Position numbers and translations under genes: made by a program. Under the pieces are notes generated by a model that saw only the letters and a list, made by a program, of their open reading frames with translations, made no database searches and had not been told where the DNA came from. Below are positions 1 through 12,200 of a stretch of 28,323 bases of DNA, piece after piece; position 1 is the first letter of the stretch; each line of letters begins with the position of its first letter. The DNA comes from an uncultured Eubacteriales bacterium (GTDB lineage Bacteria; Bacillota; Clostridia; Christensenellales; Borkfalkiaceae), in NCBI GenBank assembly GCA_949745625.1, contig CATJZR010000060.1:1-28323 (forward strand). The letters run 5' to 3'.

Positions 1-225
1 ATAGACGGAGACGCGCCCACAGGCACGGCCTTCTGGGTATATATTGGTATGGACCCAAACCCCACAAACAGCCTAGAAACAGCTTATTACGGCCGTTCGC
101 GCTTCTGCTGGTACAACGCCGGAAATTATTCGTATCATACAAATATTTATGATAATAATGGTAGCTATAACAACTATGCAACGAGAAGCACCAGTTATCT
201 TTGTTTTAAATTTGTTGTAAAACGC
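1..225 (+). other. End of the N-terminal domain of paralog A
   Basis: These 75 residues precede the first clear module and are rich in Tyr, Asn and Ser. They match the end of the second gene's N-terminal domain: DAPTG followed by an aromatic strand at about 10–45 corresponds to DAPSG at about 15,142–15,180, and both end in a Cys-containing strand just before the first module. The DNA is A+T-rich compared with the rest of the gene; lines 121–180 and 181–240 have 15 and 21 G/C out of 60. Function is unknown. Confidence 0.7.
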
Positions 226-3200
226 ACAAGTCCAGTTTCTCCGAAATTAGTTGATGATACCGCAACCAATGGCGGTGCTGTAAATCTTTCCACTAATACT
301 AAAACTGCCTATTATGAGGGCGCGCCTGTGTTGATTACCATATCGCACGATTTCGGCGCAGGCATTATAGGCTATAGCTTTGACGAAACCGTAACTCTTA
401 AATCGCGTTCTCAGCACGGTGTTAACAATCTTAATACAAGTAGTGCGTCATCGCAGATTAATGGTGCAAATATTGTGCTGCAATGCTCAACGGCGGGGAC
501 GCATATAATTAAAATAAAGCTTTTGCAGCCCACTGTGACATCCATACCATGGCCCGGGATTAATCATTCCAACGGCACGGGGGGCACAATGGTATCGACC
601 AAGATGAGTTGGTCTGACACGACTGCTACTGAAATTTCATTTACGCTTAAAATAGAGTTGCAGCAAACCGCCAAGCCAAGTATGGTGAAGGACGAGGGGG
701 TTGACGGCTACGGACGAACCAAGACGGTAAACTATAACGGTCAGTTCCAAACGGTATCTTTCCAGAATTGCGACCCCGCTTTCGTGGGATGGGCAGCCAA
801 CGGACTTACCCAAGCGTCCTGGACGGGTAACACGCTTGTTTTGCAGCAGAAGGAACGCGGTACTTATAATATTCAGCTCTTCCTTAAAAACCCTGCGGGT
901 GTTACCTGGATGGATGGGTCTACGGACTCTCTGGAATTTACGTTTAAGATAAACGAAATGCTTATCGACCGACCGACTCAGGTGGGGAGCAATTCCTACT
1001 CGAAAGTTGTGGAATATAACGGATTAGAGCAGGAAATGAAGATTGCTCCCGCAAGCGAGGAGCAACTGGTCATAGTTGCTTCAGGGCTGAAGTATGACTT
1101 CGAGGACACGGACGGCGACGGAATAAAGGACACCTGCGTATTTAAAATGACGGATTCGGGCACGGTAAATATTATCGTTATGCCCGCCGACGGATACATC
1201 TGGAGAGACAAGAAGAGCGACGCGATAAACTTCACGTTTACAATCGAGGCGGTTGAAATAGACGTCCCCAGACTTCAAGGCTTGTCCGGAACCTCGAAAA
1301 GGGTTACGTTTGACCCGACGCCCGGTTGGTCGGCAAAGCTCGTAATAGAAAATATTCCCAAGGACGCCATTAACGTAGTTACCGCAATGCAGTACGCGGA
1401 ATGGGACTGGGTACCTCCAGGATATCAGGAAGGCGACAGTCTTGACGGGGTGAGCGACTTCGACCGTAGCGTGCTTACACTTTCCGCTACCAACGCAAAT
1501 ACTTATCCTGTAACATTCTCGCTTACAAGCGCCAACTACCGTTGGAAGGCGGGCACAACCGTTCCGACTTTTTCGCTGACTATTGATAGGTACGTTCTTC
1601 AATACCCGAGAATCGACCAGTACGAGTATGACCATAACAGCGATAAAATAGAAGGTGCAACCAAGACCGTCTATTATAATATCGACCCCAATAGCGGTAA
1701 TTACACCGATAATGCAGATAAGTACTTTAAGATTTACGCAGGCGGATTTACTGCGAATAATCAGGTAACCATAAGATATTCTGCCGAGGGGTTGCGTGCG
1801 GATTGGCCTAACGCAGCCGCCGAGAACCCTACGCCAGATTTGGTTTTGTGGGGTACTACGTCAAGCGGTGCCGCTGGTCCCGCCGGCAACTATATGATTT
1901 ATATAACTCCGACGAGCAACTATATATGGAATACCGGCAACGACGACATGTACACGTTCAAGTTCGTCATTACCCCTATAATGCGCGACCAGCTCAGAAT
2001 GTACGTTCAGCAAGGGAGCGGTAACGCTTGGGTAATCGACGGCGGCGACCGTACAGGCTCGGCTGACTATGACGGCACGGAAAAATTCTTCCGTATAGGC
2101 ACTCCCGATAACGCTTCACAGTTTTTCCATAGCTCGCAGGTGTATTACAATCTCGTAAATCAGGCGTACGAACCTATTTCTTCGTTCGGCGGATTCAATA
2201 TGGTTGTCGATAACAGGTACGACCCGATACAGGTAGGTGTCGACGAGGACGGCAACCCTGTTATGCAAACGCCTACAGTTCTTATGTGCAGCGCTGTTGA
2301 GGCCGGTACCTATATCATAAGGCTGAGACTAATTAACACAAATTACGCATGGCGAGACGGTTCGGGTGTAGATATTTACTATACCTTTACGATTAAAGCT
2401 CAATCTATAAAAGACCCTCAGATTCTCAAAAGCGAATGTTCGGGCGGCAGCGCCGGAAGCTTAGAGATACACGATACTTATATCCATTGCGGTTACAACG
2501 GATTTGCTGCCCAGCTGGTTATAGGCGTTACCAACGTAAAAAACAGCATGGGCGAGCCTATTATCAAGGTGTACACCAACCCCAACGGTACGGACGTCGA
2601 CCCTGATACGGGCGAGGACGCGCTGTGGCAGCTTGACTGGGGCGAGGTTGAGTCCGACGGAATTGCGCGACTGGTGCTTCAAGCCGTTATAGTCGGCGAC
2701 CATAGAGTTTTACTTGAAATTCAGGATAAAAACTTCAAGTGGGAAACCGACTGCGAATATTACGCATTCGAGCTGAGAATAGACTATGCCGAGGTTGACG
2801 ACGTCGTATTCAATTACGGGTTGCCTGAAGATTTGCAGGAAATCGGCGGCAACGGCGAGAGATTCGAGGAAGAATTTGACCCCGAATCCAGCCACTATAT
2901 TACCATTACCCGTCCTAACGACGAGTTCAAAGATACGCCGTTCGATACTCAGTTTATCGTTGAGGTAAGTTACAGAGAGCCTTCGTACGAGTTGAAGAGT
3001 ACTATCGTAAATCCCGACAACTTCGTTATCGAATTTTATGATGCAAACGTATACTATGTCAGCGTTTATCTGACCGGTAATTACCGTTGGAAATCCAACC
3101 ACCGGCAGGATACCGCCGTTCAGCTTACCTTCGAGCTGTTTGCTAAATACGTTTCGTTGCCGCAGATAGTCGACGACGCTTCTGCTACGGTAGACAATTC

Positions 3201-6200
3201 AAATCGCACCAAAACGGTAACCTACGATACTAATACTATTCAAAACATTGCGCTTTACTTCGGTAACGATTACAAGGCTTATGCCGTAGACGAATCGCAG
3301 AACTTCCCGAGCACTCTTACGAACGACAGCACCATAGTTATCAGTCAGGATAAGATGGTAAGATATACCGCAAAAAATGCGGGAACGTATAAGCTTGCCT
3401 TAACGCTTTCCAATACGAATAACTATACATGGTCGGGCGATGAAACCGTATTCTACATGCTGGTAATAGAGCAGCGTGCAATTTCGATTCCCGACGCATA
3501 CTATATCGATGCGGCGGACCTCGATAAGCTGCACGAGGATTATGCGGATATAAAGGATGGCTTAAAGGGAACAAAGATTTTAGAAGACGCTAACGGCGTT
3601 TATAAAACTACGCAGACCTACGATACGGACCTGCACTATATCTATCTTTTCGGTTACGCTGTTGAAAACAAAGAGGTAACGATTACGATTACCCCTGCGG
3701 ATTCCACTACCGTAAACTTAAAGGATATAGACCACGGTAACGTGTCAGTCGGCGGCGTAACCCGCGGACACTATGCTTTTGCGAGAACAGTTAACACTTA
3801 TACGGTATCGGTTGCGTTCAATCTCAATCCCGAGTTTAACCAGCCCAACTGTCACTGGTCGGGTGTTTCGATGGTCAGTGATACCGACCCGAGAGAATAT
3901 CTTCTCGTAATAGAAAAGCTCGGTCTTGCTTTACCCGAGCTTACCGCAGACCCCACTCAGGCGTGGGTGGACGACAGCCTTAGCCAACATTTTACCTATG
4001 ACGGTGCCGCTACTGGTCCCATAGTCGAAATTAACAACTGTTTGTCCTCGCTTGAATCTTCGCCCTATATGTCGTACCTCTACGACGGTACGAGGACGGA
4101 ATTCAGCCGTGACGTGTCCACCAACGTGGGTGTTTTCGGAATTTCGAAAACCGCTAACGTAGGCGTAGACTACACTCTTACCATTAAGCTTGACGCAATA
4201 AACGAATATTGGATACAGTCCTCAGGCGGTACCGATGACGTGGCGGATAAGTATATTAAAATTATAATGGATAAGAAGGGTATCGCCAAGCCCGTAGTGG
4301 TGGACGAGGGCGATGGGGACGGGGTTACAGTTATATACGGAAACGATGGGGTTACTACCGATTTGACGTGGAAGTCGGTAATTTACAATGGCAGCACGTG
4401 GACCGATGCGCTGCATATCACCGATTTCAATAACGAATGGATGACGTGGAAGGCTTCTTCAAACGCGACGACGAGAACCGACGCGGTGACCGGCGATTTA
4501 TATTTATCTACGCTTTATGCCGACGCAGGTTCGTATACGGTAACAATAACTCTGAGAGACACGCAGAATTATAAGTGGGACCTTACTGCGGACGATTCCG
4601 CCGACAGAGTGCTCAGCTTTATAATCGAACCTAAGAAAATTTCCAAGCCGACAATCGTTGTGGACGAGTGCGACCTCGACCCGACCGCTACATTTACCTC
4701 GTCAGACGGCTCGTCGACTATGGATACTGCCGAAACCGTCTATATGAGGGATTTCTCGTATCCCGATTTGAACAACATCAGGGGACTTGAGCAGAGAATC
4801 GTTATTGCGAATTTCCTTCTTAACGACCCCGACGGCACTATGACCGTAATAACCAGCTCTTCAGACAAGTTTGTTTCGGACAGCAGGGATGATGTTAACG
4901 GCTGGCTGCTTTATACAGCGATTGACGCTGGCGAATATAAGCTTAAATTCTCACTTTCAGGAAATGTGGCTTGGGACGACGGCACGGGTACGGCAGACCA
5001 TTATATCACTCTTATAATCAATAAAAAAGAGTACACCGCGCCAGAAATCAACGAGCCCGGCGTCCCTCCCGACCTTACGGTTTCTGTCGACGGTCTTACG
5101 AGGACAGTGGTTTATAATTTTGCCGCACAGCAGCTCGTTATCGATAATTACGATAACACTATAATGACCTATGCCGGTAAAACCGACAACGACGTAACTG
5201 GCGAAGAGCTTATAGACAAGAATACTGCAAGTACGCAGCTTACGTATACGTTCGAAGCAACGGGTGCGGGGAAGTACACGGTAACTTTCCGTAAAAGGAA
5301 TTTCCGTAACGAATGCTGGCAGGGCGTTACCGGCGAAACTATTACGTTTACGTTCGTAATTGATAAGCTTGCGCTCGCTATTCCCGAAATCGATGTTGAT
5401 ACGGACTTCTTGTTAAACGGCGAGTCGGCGACGGCGGCACAGTTTACGACGACTTACGATTCGTTGAGACATTCGGTACTGGCGCTTAACGTCCTTAACA
5501 CGAATTATATGACGTATAAAATGGGCGGAGAGTACAATACCGCTACCGCGCCTACCACGTTTATAATGAGTGACGAGGCGATTTCGCAGTCGTTCAGCGG
5601 TTCTGTCGAAGGTGGCGATAAGGTTCTTGACAAAACCGTCAACGACATATACAACATCAACGAAGTCACGAAGCGCGACAACGAATTCCAAAATTCAAAC
5701 GTCAACTTAGGCACATTCGTCGACAGAGAAAACTTTATACTCATGGAAGCTACCGGGCCCGGTACCTATGATGTCGGATTTACGCTTGCAAACGCAAACA
5801 ACCTCGTTTGGGCGGGCGGCTCGTCTACGGATAAGAAGGTAACCTTTAAAATCAACAAGGTGCAGCTGAGCAGCATGCCTTCGTACAAGACGGGTGCGCT
5901 TAACAGCCAAACTTATACAGGTTCACCCTTACAGTTCTTCGTGGCAAATGCGAACAACGGTAAGGATACCGCTTCCGCGTCCCCTGCGTTCCTTTATCAG
6001 ACTATGTCCTTTAGGTGCGTGGACAGCAGCACGAACACCTCTATGAAAGAGGTAAGTTGGTTCGGTAATGAGCTTGTTCTCGAAGCTACGGAAATCGGCA
6101 CTTACGAGGTCAAAATTTACCTGAATGAAAAATACGTGCAGTGGCCTTCGAGCACCCCCGTAAAGACCTTTACGTTCAGCATCACCAAGTCGGGAATTAC

Positions 6201-9200
6201 GCCGACCATTATGTACGGCAACGCAGTTTATCTTACCACTACGAATTCGCATAATGCGGGTGACCCCGATGCGTACACTACGGCGCTTCTCGATGCTGGC
6301 GGTACGACGTGGGCGAAGAGCAGACTCGTTACCGCAACTATAACCCTTCCTAATATAAGGGTTAAAGCGGACACGGGTGAGCTTGACGTCGGCGGTATAG
6401 CGATTGACGTTTATTACAAGAATCCGAGCAGCACGTTCAAGCTTCTGCCTGTGTCGGTTGCCGTGCCTGTAGGTATTGCGGACGCGAACCTGTTGGCAAC
6501 TCTTCCCTCGGCAATCGACAAGACCGCCGCTCTTGACGCAAACTGGAGCGTTCGTCTCGAGGACGATAATTCTTATACTCTCATTTATAAGTACGTTATC
6601 AACACTGCAAGCAGCTTCGATAACGGTGACGGAACACTGAAGCGGGGCAATTATACTCTCTACGTAGAGCAGAATAATACCAGTCCCAGCTATACCATTA
6701 ATTTACAGAGCAAGGGATTCGAGATTGAGGCAGACCCTTCGCCTTTCAGTACTGAATCTGCCGAAAAATACCTGATTTGGGAAGTGTATAAGGCAAGCGC
6801 GCCTAATACCGTTTTCAAGACCTATAGGCTTTCGGATTTCACTGATTTCACAATGTGGGGCAAGGCTAACGATTTGACTACCATGCAGCCCTCGCAGGCG
6901 GTCGAGCTTGAATATATCGAAAACGATTCGTATATGTTTAGGGTATATTTCGACGCCGACGGTTTGCAGGGACCCAACCTTGACGTCGACCCCGCAAGCA
7001 ATTTTATGGACGCGCTGTCAAGATGGGAAGTTAAGTGGAACGGCGTTTACGGCGGCAATGCCAACGCGAAGTATGCTTCCAAGCTGACAGCAACGTCGGC
7101 GCCCTACTCCGTTAGCGTGACTATTCAGGCAAAGGACCCCGACGCATTCAGCTTTGCGACTACGGCTTATACCTTCTACTATCATATCACGCCCATACTT
7201 TACGACCTTGCGAACGTAGAATGGGATTATGACAGTGAAAATCCGTTCGTATATGACGGAAAGAATCATACGGTTAAGCTTACGAATTTGCCTGCCGGAT
7301 TGTCCGTAGCATCCTACGACGTGCCCGGATACGACAGAAACGTACAGATTTATGCAAAGTCCGAGGACGACCACGGCGTCGGCTCGTATTACGAAACGCA
7401 CGTATTATTTACAACGTCTAACCAGAACTACGTTATACCCGTCGAGGGCGACCCGACTACGTATAAGGATAGCTCTGCCGCAGCAACGGGAGGCTTCCAG
7501 TGGGCTGTTAAGTGGGAAATTTATAAAGCCGAAATCCATGTCGTATGGCAGGATGAGAAGAACGACGACGGAACTACGTCGACCTACGTTCCCAGACTTA
7601 AATACGACAGTAATAAGGTGGAATACACCTATTACAAGGATAACGGCGACCCCGATAAGAATAACTGGCCGATTGTAACGTCGTTTAACCGTTCAAAGAC
7701 GGAGGATACGGCTTTCAGAGTCGTTGCGACGCTGAAATCTAACGCCGACGACCCTGCGCTTGATTATGCGAACAATTACCGGCTTGATGACGAGCAACCC
7801 CACGACTTTGTTTTGGGTCCTGCAACGGCGATAAGCGTTGAATTGTTCGTCGGAAACTTCAACTCCGACGGCACGCCCGATGTTCCTACTTTCGGTCAGG
7901 TGACCTACGGTGATACGCCCGACGAAGCGACGAAGGTGAATACGTTTATTTACAACGAAAAGCCGTTTAAAATTTATCTTCAGGATTATATGACTGAGGA
8001 TACGACGGGTATAGCTACCGTGCTGCTTGATGTGCCCGAAGAGAACGGTAAACCCACGATTAATATCTGGGACCACGTGATTATAACCTATTACAATACC
8101 GTAAATAAATACAGACCTCTTACGGTTCCTCCCACAGACCCGGGACATTACCTTATCAAGCTTCAGCTTAACGATTTGCCCGACGACGGCAATTCTTACG
8201 AGCTTGCAATGACCGAGTTCTATTTCGATATCGTAAAGGGTACGATTGACCCCGACAGCTATTACTGGCGTTATACTCACACGCAAGATGACGGTACCGA
8301 GGTCGTGGCTATTTATGAAGACGGTAAATGGTGCATTCACCATACGAGCAATTCCGTACAGAATCCCGACGGTACGTATTCAGACCCTGCGGGACTGGCA
8401 GCTCCCGAAATCGGCAGCGAAATTACCGAGTTCGTTTACAATTCGAAGGCTCACACCGTAGAATTATTCAGTGAGGATGAATCCGTTCTTAAGTCTAATA
8501 CGAGAAATAAAAGCGGAGTTAATGCAGGAACCTACAAATCGACGGCATCGTTCAGCTACAACGGCAAGCTTTGGAATGCTCCCGATATTCCCACAACATT
8601 TGACTGGAAGATTGAAAAGAAAACTCTTTCTCTTGCAGGCGTACAGTGGGCTGACGCAAGCAGCTTTATGTTTACCGTAAGCGGCGGAGTCGTTCAAACC
8701 TTCACCATGTCCGCTACGGGATTAGACCCCTTGCTGATAAGCTATGTATCTTACGTAACATGGAGGGCTGACGACGCAGACAAGAAGGAAATTTCCAATA
8801 CACAGTCTGCCGCAGGCAAGTACGTAACCGAGCTCGTCTTTGACGAAAGCTTCGATACGGCTAACCCCAACTACAAGCTTGGCGACGACTGGCCGACGAC
8901 TATTCCAAATCCTATCGAATGGGAAATTGCAAGACGCGAAATATCCGTTCCTTCGGCAAACGGTACGTGGACCGAATACGACGGAAGTCAGCACGACCTG
9001 TTGACTGCGCTCAATCTCGGTGACGACTGGTTCGAGTACTTCACACTTGTTATCCGTTACGACGACGGTGAGTCGTCCTACGTTTACGATGGGTCACAAG
9101 AGTTTGGTAACGAATATTTTGCAAGCCATGCAGGCAAATATATGTTTTCGTTCGAGCTTGTCGAAACTTTGAACACTGATACGCAGACTAACGTCGTATG

Positions 9201-12200
9201 GAAAATCAACACCGGTATAGGTTTCGATTATACAACCGAAGTTCAGGACAACGTGCTGCTTACGATTAACAAGGCAACTATCAATGTTGACGGCTGGAAT
9301 CAGAACGACGAAGCCTCAACTGCGATATTGTCAGGAAATTATTCGTTCGATTACAGCCTTTTCGTGGATTACAAGTATTACGAAAATACCGCTATGGCTC
9401 CCGATATAAGCATCGGCAACCCCGTTGAATTGATAGACGTACTTTCTATTGATGTCGATACTCAGTTCGTTATAGAAGTGTTCGTAAAGACTGCATTTAC
9501 GAGAGACTTAGAGCTTGTCGGAGCGGATACCGATGCGGTAAGACTTGCGTTTAAGATGCTTGCGCCTTCACTTCAGATGAGCGACCAGATTATCGTTCAG
9601 AAGATGCCCTATATTGAGGGTTACGTTTCTGACGGCGTTGAGGTTCTCTTTACCGATACAGACTGGCGCAATATGTTCGTTGCCGACGCCGAAACCTTCA
9701 GCGATATTACCGAGGACAACGTCGACGAGTGGTTAGCTGGTCTCGACGCCGAAACGCTAGCGACTTACAAATCGAAAATTCGTGTAAGCGTAACCTATAA
9801 CAGTACTCCTATTGAATTCCTCATTCACGACTGGAACACGGGTGCAACTTATAAAAATCATCTCAATATCTGGCAGGGCAATCTTACGCAGAACGCCGCA
9901 GGCGATTATTCTGTAACGTTTATGTTTGTTAAGGATTTGAATAATCCTCGTTGCTGGAGTGCGGTGGATAACGACAACGACGGTATTGCGGACGAGGTTG
10001 ACCGTTCACCCGTAACGCTCAATTTCAGAGTGGCTTTCCGTATGATTCCCACGCACGCAGACGAAATCCTCGCCAACTTCCCCACTTATACGGGAAACCA
10101 GATGGATATTCTTGAGACTGTGCTGGGAGAGGCAGAGTATGATAAGTGGATTGCGGAGTACGGCAAGTATTTCGAAATCAGCGGCTCGCTTGGTACAGAC
10201 GCCGGCGGATACACGCTCAAACTCAAAATCAAAGACGAATATCTCAACACTATACACTGGGATAACGGCGGACCTATCGGACAGCCGGGCACCTTCGTAA
10301 TCAAGTGGAAGATACTTCCCATTTATCTTATTGACCCCGACGCACTCGTGGGCAATAATTCGGGACTTATCTATAACGGAAACGAAAGGTCTGTATTTGA
10401 AATACTGGGTATCAGCGAGAACGCCGAAACGGAAGAAATAGACGCGCTTAAACAGTATGCGAATATTACAGGCGACAGAGGAGTGGATGCAGGTTCGTAC
10501 ACGGCTTACTTCACGCTTCTCGATACAAACTATGCTTGGTGGAATCCGACGAACAATTCCGAATCTACTAATCAGGACCCCAAGAGAGATATCCCCTGGA
10601 TTATCAGTCCTAAACCTCTCGATTTAAGTAATATTGCCTGGACGTACAAAAATCCCTTCCAGTATTCGCTTGATAACGGCGAAGCTCAGAGCTTCGAAGT
10701 TGAGCTTACGGGTATTCCCGAAGAGCTGAAGGAATTCATTACCTATCTTACCGACGGCGAACCTGAAAATTCACGTTCGGAAATCGGAACGTACAGGACG
10801 GTGGTATTCTTCTTCGAAAACGACGTAAAAAACAGCTCTAACTATTCGTTAACGGGTTCTTATACAAAATTCCTTAACGATTATCCCGACCCCGACGGTT
10901 TCGGCTTTGCTTCGATTGAATGGAATATAATTGAGCACAGGTTTACTATTCCTTCTAATAAAGAGGTCGATTATACCGGTACGCTTCGCGATATTATAGA
11001 GGATACGACGTTGTTCGGCTTCGAGGACGGTTGGGAAAACTACCTCGATATAGTTATCAGATATAAGGAATACGACGCAGACGACGATACTTATATTTCG
11101 TATTACGATATGGCAAGCACCGACGCGTTACTTGATTATTCGATGTTTAACGTGCTGTATGCTGGTGAATATGAGGTTCTGTTTTCGATTAAAGAAGAGG
11201 TAAATGCAGACCGAGTTAACGTAGTCTGGTACGACGGCAACAATCACGTCGGTGAGCAGACTGCTGTGCTTAAGATTAAGCCGAAAGAAATCAACGTAAC
11301 AGGCTGGGCTCCCGTTATGGACGGAGATATGCAGATTTCCGCAACAATTATTTCGGCAGATTTTGATGCAATGACCGTAGAATCGAAGGCTTTGTTTACC
11401 TATGTTATCCGTGATAAGGATACTGGTACTGAAATCAAAGACCCGTCGCTGGTTAAAAACAGCGGAAACGGTATCTATTACACCGTTGAATTCAAACTCT
11501 TGGATACGGAAGGTTATTCTGCTAAACACGGTTTTGAAATCGTCTGGGCGGAGGGCGTTACTAATCCTTACGAGTTTATTAACGAGAATTACGGCTCGCA
11601 GCCTGTAATCTGGATTCCGTTACCTTCGTTGACGGCTACTTCTAGCGACGTATACGACGGAAAAGACAAGGTGTACAACATTGACAATGCCGGTGCTTAT
11701 GCGCTTACCGAGGATATGAAGACCGCTTTAAGCGGCTATGGCGTGGACGTTTCCGAATTTGGAAGCAGTCTTATACAGGCATTGGGTGACAGCTCGAAAT
11801 TCGTTAATTTTGAAGCCGGAACTGTTACCATAGCGAAAGCGGGCGATTTCGAAATTATTTTCAGACAGTTAGCGAACGTAAATATTTCTTGGTACGACCC
11901 CGAGCTTTACGAGGTTAACAATATCGGCAAGCTTTGCTATAAGGGCGGTTCGGCGTTGACCGACGTTGCGGCAAAGGCGCTCATCAACAGATACGCGCAG
12001 AGAGTTAGCATAAATATCAAGAAGGCAAGCGTTGACTTTATTACGGACGAAATGCTCGAGTTATACGAATCAATGATTCCGGACTTTGAGCATACGGGTA
12101 AAGAGTATAATCTTCTTAAGCTTGACGAAACGAAAGCTTTGTTCGATTTGATAAAGAAGACCTACGGCGATTTGGTAACTTTCGAGGGCTATACCGGTAC